A stretch of DNA of 64,000 nucleotides, from NCBI GenBank assembly GCA_029975295.1, contig JARKPK010000127.1:20711-84710 (forward strand), in the 5' to 3' direction. The DNA comes from Thermoguttaceae bacterium. Its GTDB lineage: Bacteria; Planctomycetota; Planctomycetia; Pirellulales; Thermoguttaceae. The notes under the pieces are model-generated. The model was given only the letters and a program-made list of their open reading frames with translations. It did no database searches and was not told where the DNA came from. The position numbers and the translations under genes are program-made. Shown here one piece after another: positions 19,001 to 27,900 of this stretch (positions are counted from its first letter, which is position 1; every line of letters starts with the position of its first letter).

Positions 19001-19684
19001 AAGGTGTTCTTATGCGTTTATCTGCCGCCGGATCAGGCATTGTTGGGCTCGCGCGGGAAATGGTCGGGCGAGTTCGGCTGGTGGCTCGACCCGGCCGGCG
19101 TGTGGCGGCCGCAGGTTCACACCACAGTGGGCGACAGCGATCAGAAGCTGCTCCAATGGGTGAGCGACGGTCTGGAATCCGGACCGATCGGCGACTTCCA
19201 AACCGACGGCACGCTGTTCGTCTTCTCCACGTTGGCGCCGGCGCCCTCGCCGGAAGGCGATCTCCACCTGAGCATGCTTCGCCGCGAGTTGTTGCGGGCG
19301 GCCGTGTTTCTCATCGCCATCGGCTGCGGCGTACTGCTGCTGCCGGCGCCGTGGAGCCGCCGCGCCGCGGCCCTAGGCGCAGCCGTGGTGCTGATTGTGC
19401 TGGGCGGAGTGTTCCTGCCGACGTTCTCGCTGCAAGTGCTCGACGGGGTGTTCTTCTCGGCCGCCATGGTGGTTGCCGTGCTTTGGCTGGTATGGCACTT
19501 CGTCCGCATGCCGCGGCGCCCGGTGATCGCCGCTGTGGGCGCGCCGGCAACGGCGGCCTCCGCCCCGGCCAAACCATTGGGCGGGGCGCCGGCGGGAATC
19601 GACTTGACCAGACAACCCGCCGGCGAATCTGCCGAAGAGCCGACGCCGAAAACGGACTCCGACGGAGGCAAGAGCCATGAATAA
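16091..19684 (+). CDS. Large secreted membrane-anchored protein of unknown family
   Basis: A 1197-residue protein not matched to a known family. A signal peptide spans about residues 25-50. Residues 85-120 form a helical signature (SIYIPYEKL...VFLPYEEFEALWKAARQ), followed at about 133-190 by a beta module ending VPLRLSD...VVDGTPARLL. The rest is a long run of beta-rich, probably Ig-like or jelly-roll repeats. A second recognisable element, RQQGVVAVSV...LLQIDQAELP, lies near 415-455. Residues 1060-1135 carry about three hydrophobic helices, then a Pro/Ala-rich tail. It is therefore anchored by its C-terminus with the bulk outside the cytoplasmic membrane. It overlaps the next gene by eight bases and shares both elements with it, so the two are paralogues in one operon. 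Confidence 0.75.
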   Translation: MNGQSSGSRHDTGGACVGWRTTICSRLASSRLPAFLGLALLLWPAAAKSADEPSLPAVAEPTAAAPDRETGAAAGDPAKPVREQSIYIPYEKLRHVFEKQGRGVFLPYEEFEALWKAARQRDPATAEVKPPVGALIVESENEAVAEKDVVRVKCRLKIEVLSQGWVEVPLRLSDAAIAKAVVDGTPARLLGEPGQDHRLLIENPTKKPKTVTLDLEYAKTITRAPGQNSVSFQTPQSPVSRWQITVPQAGVNVNVQPLLAATEVPKAAPAPGGADAERTTIMAFVGAAPSVRIDWTPKAEGAAGLAALASVQAEQHSAVAEGVVRTRAVLTYAISRAEMSELVVEAPADQKIVSVFDDNVRQWTAVEAEGKQKITVQLFEPAKSSQRLTIEMEKFFDDAAATTIETPMIRAVGVGRQQGVVAVSVAAGLRADAAKSTGLLQIDQAELPAALRGAQTALAYRYAAVPYSLTFDVEKVQPRLLADTLTEVHLSAERLALDITAAVTVERSGVFRLEFDIPEGYQLRRVVGRSLPAGKDGEVPAASPAQIDNHHLEGEKKTRLVVNLSKKALGRVALLCELQQDLAQRELLAQPGKKVALPLTAPRAAGAALERNRGRLVIFAPESLRVDVEKALGLGEMRLDEVYDGFATAREVKPGDSRPLSAWSFAEEAASLTIQAERRQPKVTVQQLLAVRIESGVARFECSLNYDVQYSGVKSLRLDLPAAIAAKVRNETPTIPEKPIDPQPDDVAKGDVAWNLTGENELFGRGAVRLVWDEPLEKLQVGKSVVLSIPHLKPRGVDRAWGQIVLSKAESLDVSAPSDTPGLRAIDPQVDLNPPAPQAARAFEFHDSWSLNVTVTQFELEEIKRTSVERGVVRAVLTPAGEVSMQAIYRIRSARQRLEIKLPENAGFAAAPLRINGKAVVLERGVPGQYFAPLTGAEPDTPMLVELRYTTPDGGRRLTIPEFPEEPAVMKVFLCVYLPPDQALLGSRGKWSGEFGWWLDPAGVWRPQVHTTVGDSDQKLLQWVSDGLESGPIGDFQTDGTLFVFSTLAPAPSPEGDLHLSMLRRELLRAAVFLIAIGCGVLLLPAPWSRRAAALGAAVVLIVLGGVFLPTFSLQVLDGVFFSAAMVVAVLWLVWHFVRMPRRPVIAAVGAPATAASAPAKPLGGAPAGIDLTRQPAGESAEEPTPKTDSDGGKSHE

Positions 19685-22600
19685 GATTTGTCAACGCACC
19701 CACCTCCGCTCAAGGGTCATGATCGGTTGCGCTGTCGCGTTGTCGGCCGCCCTGTTGGCGCCCTTGACACCGGCCGCTGCCCAGGCGCCGGCCGTTGCTC
19801 AGGCGCCAGCGCCGCCAGTCAATGCGGAGAAGCCGCGCCGCGAGTTGTACGTTCCCTATGCCGATCTTCACATTCTGCTCGAGAACCAACCGCGCCGCGT
19901 CATGCTGCCCCGCAAGCAGTTCGACGAACTGCTGCAACAGGCCGAGCAAGCCGCCAAATCGCGAGCGCCGCACAGCGTTCTGCCCTTGGCCGCCGAATAC
20001 GATGGGAAGATCGAAGATCAGCGGGCTTCGATCCGCGCCAAGCTGACGATCGACGCTCTGCACGAAGGATTGCAGGTGGTTCCGCTCGATCTGGGCGAAG
20101 TCGGCGTTGTCTCGGCAACCATCGACGGCCGACCGGCCGCACTGGGGCGATTGCCCGACGGTCGCGTCGCCGCCGTAGTCGAGGGACCGAAGCGGCGCGT
20201 CTTGGAGCTTGAGCTGGTTTCCTCGTTCGAGATCACCTCGGCTCATCAGGTGTTGCAGCTTCGACTGCCGCGGCCGCCGGCGGCCCGCATGCAGTTGGTC
20301 GTGCCCGGCGACGTCGAGTTGAAAAGCGGCGCGGCCGTTCTCAGCCGCCAAGTGCAAGCCGATCCGCGGCAAACCCGGTTCGAACTCATTCCGGCCTCGG
20401 CCGACTGCACGCTGGTGTTCACGCTCAACAGCCACCTGAAGCAGACCGAATCGGTGCTGACGGCCAGCGGCGTGTACCTGCACGAAGTGACGCAGGGCTA
20501 CGAACGGATTCACGCCACCGTTTCGTTCCAAGTTCTCTATCGGGCGGTCGATCAACTCCGGTTGGTCGTTCCCGCTGGTTTTGAAGTACAAGAGGCGTCA
20601 ACACCGTTGTTGGCCCGATGGGAGGTTGTGGCGGATCGGGGCCGGTCGATGCTGGTTGTGCGGCTGCGCGAGCAGACCACCGAACCGATCGTGCTGAATG
20701 TGACCGCCGTGCGCACCCCGGCGGTGTTTAACGAATGGACCGCATCGCGATGGGAACCGCTCGACGTGGCGGCGCACGTCGCCGTGGTCGGCTTGCTGTT
20801 GGAAGACCGCGTTGCCGCCGTTCGCCTGGAAACCGCCGGCCTCACGCCGATCGATGTCGAATCCTTGCAAGTCGCCTTGCCGGCCAGCTTGTTGCGCCCG
20901 GCCCCCGGCATGCCGCTGCTGCGGCCTGTGGCGGCATGGTATGCCGCCCCGGCAGCCTATCGCCTGGCCGGCCGATTCGAAAAACCGGCCGGCAAGATCG
21001 CCGCGAAGACGAATGTCCTCTTGGTCCTCGATGAATCGCGGCAGGAGGCTATCGGCGGCTTCACCGTGGTTCCGCGGCACGAGCGGCTCTTTGCCATCGA
21101 TTTTTCATCGCCTTCGGGCTGGACGGTCGAATCGGTCACCGGCCCCGACGAGCAGCCGCTGGCCTTCGAACGCTATGACGCGGCCGAGGGGGCGGGGCGG
21201 ATTCATGTGCGATTGCCCTCCGGCGTCGCTCCCGACACGGCCTACACGTTGCACTTCCGAGCCACGAGCGTGCCCGCCGGCTGGCTCCAGCCTTGGGACC
21301 AACGTACAGTGGCCTTTCCGCGTTTTGCCATTGTCGAGCCGCACGCCGCCGAGCGAACCGCGGCGATCGACGATGTCGGCGCCATCGCTGTCGAGCCGCG
21401 AGGCGATTTGGTGATTCGCCCCGAAAAACTGGACAAACTGCTTCCGCTCGACCAAGCCGAGCGAGCTCAATACGGGCTGGGCGAGGTGGGCGAAGGCCCC
21501 GCCTATCGCTACGACAACGCTGTTTATCAGGCGGAGTTCGCGGTCACCCGAGCTCAGCCCCGCGCAGTTGCTCGAACCATCGCCTTCTACAACGTCAAAC
21601 CGAGAGTGTTGACCTTCCACGGCGAACTGATCTACACCATAGAAGAAGCCCGCACACGGCGATTGCGATTTGCGCTGCCCCAAGACACGCCCACGCTCTT
21701 GTCGGTTAGCGGACAGGACGGCGTGGAGATCGAAGAATTTTATAGCCGCGACGGCGAGAACAACCGCGAGTGGACGGTTCTCCTCAAGCAGCCGCGCCGC
21801 GGCGTCGTGCGATTGGCGATCGACTTCGACCGGCCGATCGCAGAAGAAGCGGATTCTCTGGCGCTTCCCAAGTTGTCGGCGTTGGATGTAGCGTACCAGT
21901 CGGGCCTCACGGCCATCGAGGCCGATCCTCTCCTCCGCGTGGCTGTGAAAACCGAAGCCCGCACGGTCGATGTGGGCGAGTTGTCCGAAGCCGAGTACCA
22001 ACCCGGCCGCCGGCTGCTGGGCGCGTACGGGTTCAGCGGCGCAGCCCCCGAATTCCAACTGTCGCTGGCCCGCGACCCGGCCTTGCCCATTCCCGAAGCG
22101 CTCGTGGGCAAAGCCCTCCTGATCACGCAGCTTTCGGCTGAGGGCGAAGCCCAGAACGAAGCTGTTTTTTCGCTGCACGCCAAAGTGTTGTCGGTCGAGA
22201 TCGAGCTGCCCGGGCAAGCCGACTTTTGGGCGGCCACGGTCGACGACGAGCCGATCAAGCCGCAACGGCTTGGCGCGAGGGTTCTGCTCGATTTGCCCGG
22301 GGCGCGTCGGCCGACCCGCGAACTTCGGGTGGTTTACGCCGCTCGGGTCAACCCCGTCGCGATGCGCGGCACCGTGGACTTGCCCGCCCCGCGGCTATTC
22401 TGCGGTCTGACGCGCGCCGCGGCGGGCCCTGCCGACAAGGCGCCCGCCGGAGAACAGGTGCGCGCACGCGAGGTTCCGCTCAATCAACTCGTTTGGCAAG
22501 TGCGATTGCCCGCTCAGTACCGCCTGAGCGGCTATCACGGCACGCTAACCGCGCTCGATATCGATCGGCCGCGTCCCGCTGCCATCGGTTTGGCCGAAGC

Positions 22601-25600
22601 CATCTGGTTCTTGGGCGGCGGAGTCGGATCGGGTCTGTACGCCCCGGCCTCGCGGGCCGCCCGCGAATCTGCCAGCGTCGCATCGCGGCGCGGCGCTTGG
22701 GGCAAGCATGCCCCGGTGGCCAGTCGAGAATTGGAGGAATCCTTCCGATTCGACGATTCACGAAGCGCCCTTGAGCCCGACGGCCGCGAAATGGGCGACA
22801 CGAAAGCCGAAGGTGGAGCAATGGCCGACACTCCGGCTGCTGAGCCGGCCCAACCGATGGCTCCGCCCGCGATGAAGCCGGCCAACGGCATGATCGTTAG
22901 CGATTTGGAGATTGCCGAGAAGGCCAAGGAACTGCGCGACGCGAGCACGCCAACGGCATCGCCGGCGCCGCGGCCCACACGACCTGCGGATTCGTTGCGA
23001 TCCGATCACGATCTCGACAAGGCCATGGCGGATGCGAAGTCGCAGGCCGTGGAGGAACCCAAACCGGCGACCCGCCAGAGCGGCATGAATGGCGAATCGC
23101 TCGATCGGCGACGGAAGGATTCGCTGCAAGGCATTCGAAGTCTGCGCATTCAACTGGCACAGGCCGGCGGCGAACAGTCGCAGATCGAGTTCCGCAGCTT
23201 GGGCGGCAACCCGCAACTCGACTTGGTGCTGAGCAACAGCGAACGCTTCTCCTTCCTGGGCTGGGGCCTCTTCGGCGCTGCCGTACTGTGGGGGCTCTGC
23301 CGCATTCAGCGTCCAGCGCGCAGCAAAACCATGTTCGTCTTCGGCTTGGCAGTCGCCACTACGATCGTGGCCGTGCTGGTGCGCGATGTCGCGATCGTGG
23401 AACTGGCGAATTTTGTGTTTCACGCCTCATGGACGCTGGCCCTGCTTTATATCGCCATTGGCGCGGCGTTATGGCTGGGACGCAAGCTGATCGGCCTATG
23501 GCAAAAGCTCTTTCGGCAAGCCGGCGAGGCGGCGCCCGTTGGAGCAACGCCGGCGGCTTCGACCGTCTCGGCCGTAATGACGGCAGTCGTCGTTGCCTGG
23601 GCGTTGCAGGCCCGGGCGGCCGACGACCACGCGCCGCCCCCGCCCGTGGCCGTGCCCGACGATGTGATCATCGTACCCTACGAACCCAAAGACGATACCG
23701 CACCGGCGGTGGGCGACAAAGTATTGGTTCCCTATGCCGAGTACGAGCGTTTGCGAAACCAAGTACTGGCCAATCAACGGGCGACCGAGAAGAAACCACC
23801 GCTTCCCTACGCCTTTGCCGGCGGAGAGTATCGGGCCACGCTCGGCACGGACGAGCACCTGACGTTCCAAGGCCGCTTCACCGTCGAACTCTATACGGAC
23901 CAACTGACTGAAATTCCGCTGTCGCTCTCCGGCGGCGTGTTGGCCGTCGCCCAAGCCGATGGCAAGCCCGCTCGCATTCGAATGGTCGAACCGCGATCGG
24001 CCGAAGCCGTTCCGATAACGGCGAACCAACCGAATCAGCCGGCGGCCCAGCAATCGATGCCGCAGCAGGCTGTCGTCCCGCAAGCGGCAAACGCGCGGCC
24101 GGCGCCGGCCGCGCCGATCGTCGTGCTGTATCTCAGCGGGAAGGGCAAGCATGAGCTGTCGATGGAAATTCGCATGAAAACCGCGAGGCAAGGCGGTTGG
24201 CGGTCGATCGAGGGCGTTGTTCCCTCGGCGCCGGCCACCTCGCTGGCGCTCAGCGTGCCCAAGTCGGGTACGGAGCTGCGGCTGGGCCATGTCAGCGATC
24301 GCCGCAACTACGAAGTTGATCGCGACAACTACACGCTGGTGACTGCCGTGGGCGCCGATGGCGCGGTGAAGATCGCTTGGCGTCCCAAGGTGGCCGAAGC
24401 CCAAGTGGACCGAAGCCTGACAGTCGAATCGACTTCGGTTCTCGACGTCGAGCAGGAAGGCGCTCGGCTGACCTGCCGCGTTTCGCTCCAATTCCGCCGC
24501 GGGCGGCGCGACCGTTTCGAGTTGCTCGTTCCGAAAGACTACCTGATCGAGTCGGTCCGAGGCCCCAATGTTCGCGGCTGGCGGCTGGGCGCCCAAGGAG
24601 ACGCGGCGGGCGATCGGGCGGACGCCAAGACAGCGGTCCGACCCGTCGAAATCGAGTTGCTCAAGCCTGCCGAAGACTCGGAGGAAATAACCGTCGTGTT
24701 GTGGAAGGCCGCGGCAGGACCCGGCGGCCAAGCCATGGAATGGGCCGTGCCCTATGTCGTCGTTCCCGAGGCGGCGTTGCACGGCGGCACGGTCAGCATT
24801 CGCCGCAGCCCTTGGCTCGACTTACGGACTACGGCCAAAAGCGGCGTCACTCGCACCGATGCCGACCCGAAAACCGCCGAGCTGGCCGGCGATGCGGTGC
24901 GGCAGCGTCCGTGGGCGTTGCGGCCGTACGAGGCGTATCGATTCGTCGGCGTGCCGTTCGACCTGAAACTTACGGCCGCGCCGATCACGGCCGAATACTC
25001 CGCCACGGTTCAATCGCTGGTGAAGATTGCGGCGTTCCAACGGACTTTGGAATCGCGAATTGAAATCACGCCCAAGGGACGCCCCCTGTACGTCGCTGAG
25101 ATTCTTCTTCCCGAAGGCTTCGTTCTCGACGAACTGCGTGCGCCGGGCGTGAGCCATTGGTCGATCGCGGCCGATGGCCCGCGGCCTCGGTTGTCCGTTT
25201 TTTACGCCCAGGGAAGCGATGCGCCGCAGGCGATTGTTGTTCAAGGCACATTGGCGCGCGAGACTCCGCCGCCCGAGTTGCCGCTGCCGCAAATCGAGGT
25301 CGTCGCGGTGGCCCGCCAGCAAGGCGAAATCGTCATCCAGGCGGATCCGGCCTACGGGATTGACGCTGTCGATCTCCAGCAAGCCGAGGTTCGCCCGCTG
25401 GCCCGCGCCGCCGGTTGGCTCAAACCGCAACAGATGGCCATGGCGCGGCTGAACATCAGCTACCAAAACGCCGCTTATCGCGGCAAGTTGCGGCTGACGG
25501 CGCGAACCCCATCGGTATCGTGCGAAACCATCTCCAATGTTCGGATCACCGGGCGGGCAATCGAAGAAACCATTTTGCTCGATTACAGCATTCAACAGGC

Positions 25601-27800
25601 CGGCATCCGTCAGGTGAAGTTTCAGCTTCCGCCGCAAGCGGCCGGGTGCCGAGTGCGCGCCCCGATGATTCGCCAGAAGAAAATCACGGGCGAGCCCGGA
25701 CAACCGATCGACGTTGAGATCGAGTTCCAGGAAGAAATCATGGGCCGACTGCTGGTGATCGTCGAGAACGATCGGCTGCTCGAGCCGTCGGCCGTTCACT
25801 CGGCGCCCATTCCGCGGGTGGAAAACGCCCGAGTCGTTCGACAATATGTCACCCTAGAGGCTTCCGGGCGTGACGAAGTCGAAGAAGTCGGGCCGCTCAA
25901 AGGGGCCGAGCGGCTCAGCCGCAACCTCGCGGAATACCGATTGCTGGCCGCCCGTTTGCCCGGCCGATTGGATCAGGCCTATTTGATTCGCGGCGACTCG
26001 CCCGACGCACAACTCCGTTTTCGCACCAAAAAGCGCGAAGCCGTGCAAACCGCCGGCGCGCGGATACTGTTGGCCGAGACGTTGTTGATGATGGATGCCG
26101 CCGGGGCCTATCGCGCGCGGCAGTCGTACCGCATCGACAATCAAACCGAGCCGTACCTCGATGTGGACCTGCCCGAGGGCGCCGTGCTGTGGACCGCTGC
26201 GGTGGCCGGCGAGCCGGTCAAGCCGTCGCGCGGCCCATCCGACGCTCCGTCGCGGCGCGCCCGGGTGCCGCTGGTGAAGACGGCCGCCGGCGATCTCGAT
26301 TATCAGGTGGTGTTCACCTACGGCGGCCAAATGCCGGCGATCAGCGGCATTGCGCCGATCAACTTCCCGCTGATGCGGGCCGTAGGCCTTAAGCCCGAAT
26401 CGAGCGTGGTGCAGCTCTGCGTGCCCAAGCAGTTCCGTTGGCTCCGCTTTTCCGGCACCATGCGGCAAATCGAAAGCGAGAGGCAACTCGCTGGAGAGTA
26501 CGAGAACTACTACGCCAAACAATTGGAAAACCTGAAGCAATCGCTCGCCAGCGGCGACTCTTATTCGCGGGTCCGAGCGGCCAATTCGTTGCAATTGTGG
26601 CAGATGCAGGTCGCATCCGGTGCGCAACCGGGTGCAGCCGGACAAAGCGCGGCGCTGCAAGAACAGCTCCGCGAATACATCGACGGCACGTCGCAAATCG
26701 TCGCCCTCGATGACGTTGATGCGATGGCCCGCAACGACAACCGGCTGCAATTGAACAACTCGTTCGCCGAGCAGCGCAACGACCGAGCCAAGAATGTGGT
26801 GCAAGGCGTCGGCTCGAATTGGGATGTCGCCCCGACAACGCCGCAATCCCCCGGTTCCGGCAGCAAAAGCAATTTCAACGCCGGTTGGTTCGAAACGAAC
26901 AAGCTGGCGCAGGCCGTGCCGCCAAGCGACGCTCCGGGCGAGGGCAACTATCGTCCGTCGAGCGGTGAGGGGGCGGCGAAGGCGCCTGCTCAGGCCGGCG
27001 GCCAAGTTCTTTGGGGCGGCAAAGGCGAAGGCAGAGGCAGAGGCGAAGAATTCAAGAACCCCGAGGTCGCTCAGGGCCGCGCCAAAAAGCGGTTGGCCGA
27101 GATCCAACAAGAACAGCAAATGGATCTGAGCAACGTTCAGCAACCTCAGTCGCGGGCCGCCGACGAGCAGAACCTTCAGCGCTACAACGAGCGCCTCCAA
27201 AAAGACCAAGGCCGGCAGATCGCCCAACAAATGGCCGACTTCGGCATCAATGCCGCTCCGAGCAACCAACCGCTCGGGCCGCCGGGCGGAATGCCCATGG
27301 GCGGCGGAGTCGGCGGCTTTGGGCGCGACGTGGCGAAGGAACCCGCAACGGAATCGGAAGAAGCGTCGGTGCTGACGGTTTCCCACGCGACGGGCGATGC
27401 GCTCGGCCTGGCCAGCTTGGAATTGGCCATGCCCGAGATCGACCCGAATCGCTACGACGTGTTCCGCTTCACCACCCCGCTGGGGCAAACCGAACTGACC
27501 GGCTGGGCCGTGTCGCGCGAATGGACCCGAACGGGCAGCCACCTCGGCCTGACGGCGATGGTCGCGCTGCTCGCTTGGCTCGCCATCAGTCTGGTGCTCG
27601 GCGGGGCAGGGCGATGGATCGTCAGCCCGGCCGGCGAAACGGCGATGATCGTCGCCGGTTTGGTCATGCTGATTTTCGGCCTGCTGCCGGTCGCCGGCGT
27701 GCTGATGATGGTGGTCGGCGCCGTCCGAAAGCTGGCCCGAGCCATTCGTCGCTGGTTCTCAAGACGCAATACGCCGGTCGAGGCGGAAGTGGTGCTGTAA
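19677..27800 (+). CDS. Giant extracytoplasmic protein (2707 aa), apparent fusion of two related proteins
   Basis: A 2707-residue protein of unknown family. A signal peptide spans residues 12-35. First half: the signature ELYVPYADL...VMLPRKQFDELLQQAEQ (residues 56-91), a beta module ending VPLDLG...IDGRPAAL (101-156), a long beta-rich region, an Ala/Pro-rich stretch near 1040-1150, and three hydrophobic helices near 1190-1275. Second half: at Met1301 a segment like a second signal peptide (ending QARAADD), then again KVLVPYAEYERL (1348-1360), a beta module ending IPLSLSG...ADGKPARI (1379-1434), and ARQQGEIVIQA...DLQQAEV matching the upstream protein. The end has a Gln/Asn/Gly-rich linker (about 2270-2560) and two helices near 2630-2690. 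Function is unknown. Size, export and paired genes suggest a structural or envelope-scaffold role. Confidence 0.75.
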   Translation: MNKICQRTHLRSRVMIGCAVALSAALLAPLTPAAAQAPAVAQAPAPPVNAEKPRRELYVPYADLHILLENQPRRVMLPRKQFDELLQQAEQAAKSRAPHSVLPLAAEYDGKIEDQRASIRAKLTIDALHEGLQVVPLDLGEVGVVSATIDGRPAALGRLPDGRVAAVVEGPKRRVLELELVSSFEITSAHQVLQLRLPRPPAARMQLVVPGDVELKSGAAVLSRQVQADPRQTRFELIPASADCTLVFTLNSHLKQTESVLTASGVYLHEVTQGYERIHATVSFQVLYRAVDQLRLVVPAGFEVQEASTPLLARWEVVADRGRSMLVVRLREQTTEPIVLNVTAVRTPAVFNEWTASRWEPLDVAAHVAVVGLLLEDRVAAVRLETAGLTPIDVESLQVALPASLLRPAPGMPLLRPVAAWYAAPAAYRLAGRFEKPAGKIAAKTNVLLVLDESRQEAIGGFTVVPRHERLFAIDFSSPSGWTVESVTGPDEQPLAFERYDAAEGAGRIHVRLPSGVAPDTAYTLHFRATSVPAGWLQPWDQRTVAFPRFAIVEPHAAERTAAIDDVGAIAVEPRGDLVIRPEKLDKLLPLDQAERAQYGLGEVGEGPAYRYDNAVYQAEFAVTRAQPRAVARTIAFYNVKPRVLTFHGELIYTIEEARTRRLRFALPQDTPTLLSVSGQDGVEIEEFYSRDGENNREWTVLLKQPRRGVVRLAIDFDRPIAEEADSLALPKLSALDVAYQSGLTAIEADPLLRVAVKTEARTVDVGELSEAEYQPGRRLLGAYGFSGAAPEFQLSLARDPALPIPEALVGKALLITQLSAEGEAQNEAVFSLHAKVLSVEIELPGQADFWAATVDDEPIKPQRLGARVLLDLPGARRPTRELRVVYAARVNPVAMRGTVDLPAPRLFCGLTRAAAGPADKAPAGEQVRAREVPLNQLVWQVRLPAQYRLSGYHGTLTALDIDRPRPAAIGLAEAIWFLGGGVGSGLYAPASRAARESASVASRRGAWGKHAPVASRELEESFRFDDSRSALEPDGREMGDTKAEGGAMADTPAAEPAQPMAPPAMKPANGMIVSDLEIAEKAKELRDASTPTASPAPRPTRPADSLRSDHDLDKAMADAKSQAVEEPKPATRQSGMNGESLDRRRKDSLQGIRSLRIQLAQAGGEQSQIEFRSLGGNPQLDLVLSNSERFSFLGWGLFGAAVLWGLCRIQRPARSKTMFVFGLAVATTIVAVLVRDVAIVELANFVFHASWTLALLYIAIGAALWLGRKLIGLWQKLFRQAGEAAPVGATPAASTVSAVMTAVVVAWALQARAADDHAPPPPVAVPDDVIIVPYEPKDDTAPAVGDKVLVPYAEYERLRNQVLANQRATEKKPPLPYAFAGGEYRATLGTDEHLTFQGRFTVELYTDQLTEIPLSLSGGVLAVAQADGKPARIRMVEPRSAEAVPITANQPNQPAAQQSMPQQAVVPQAANARPAPAAPIVVLYLSGKGKHELSMEIRMKTARQGGWRSIEGVVPSAPATSLALSVPKSGTELRLGHVSDRRNYEVDRDNYTLVTAVGADGAVKIAWRPKVAEAQVDRSLTVESTSVLDVEQEGARLTCRVSLQFRRGRRDRFELLVPKDYLIESVRGPNVRGWRLGAQGDAAGDRADAKTAVRPVEIELLKPAEDSEEITVVLWKAAAGPGGQAMEWAVPYVVVPEAALHGGTVSIRRSPWLDLRTTAKSGVTRTDADPKTAELAGDAVRQRPWALRPYEAYRFVGVPFDLKLTAAPITAEYSATVQSLVKIAAFQRTLESRIEITPKGRPLYVAEILLPEGFVLDELRAPGVSHWSIAADGPRPRLSVFYAQGSDAPQAIVVQGTLARETPPPELPLPQIEVVAVARQQGEIVIQADPAYGIDAVDLQQAEVRPLARAAGWLKPQQMAMARLNISYQNAAYRGKLRLTARTPSVSCETISNVRITGRAIEETILLDYSIQQAGIRQVKFQLPPQAAGCRVRAPMIRQKKITGEPGQPIDVEIEFQEEIMGRLLVIVENDRLLEPSAVHSAPIPRVENARVVRQYVTLEASGRDEVEEVGPLKGAERLSRNLAEYRLLAARLPGRLDQAYLIRGDSPDAQLRFRTKKREAVQTAGARILLAETLLMMDAAGAYRARQSYRIDNQTEPYLDVDLPEGAVLWTAAVAGEPVKPSRGPSDAPSRRARVPLVKTAAGDLDYQVVFTYGGQMPAISGIAPINFPLMRAVGLKPESSVVQLCVPKQFRWLRFSGTMRQIESERQLAGEYENYYAKQLENLKQSLASGDSYSRVRAANSLQLWQMQVASGAQPGAAGQSAALQEQLREYIDGTSQIVALDDVDAMARNDNRLQLNNSFAEQRNDRAKNVVQGVGSNWDVAPTTPQSPGSGSKSNFNAGWFETNKLAQAVPPSDAPGEGNYRPSSGEGAAKAPAQAGGQVLWGGKGEGRGRGEEFKNPEVAQGRAKKRLAEIQQEQQMDLSNVQQPQSRAADEQNLQRYNERLQKDQGRQIAQQMADFGINAAPSNQPLGPPGGMPMGGGVGGFGRDVAKEPATESEEASVLTVSHATGDALGLASLELAMPEIDPNRYDVFRFTTPLGQTELTGWAVSREWTRTGSHLGLTAMVALLAWLAISLVLGGAGRWIVSPAGETAMIVAGLVMLIFGLLPVAGVLMMVVGAVRKLARAIRRWFSRRNTPVEAEVVL

Positions 27801-27900
27801 ACGCCGCGGGCCGCGGAGCGACTCGGCCTGACGCCTTCCGACTTGTTCCGCGACGGCCGGGCCGATTGCAACTCGGCCTCGCGGGGCGCGCCGGCGCCGT

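Noticed and set aside
25854..27542. Long minus-strand open frame (562 codons) inside the giant-protein gene
   Set aside because: Arg/Leu-rich with no recognisable domain, and wholly inside a much longer frame with signal, repeats and helices.
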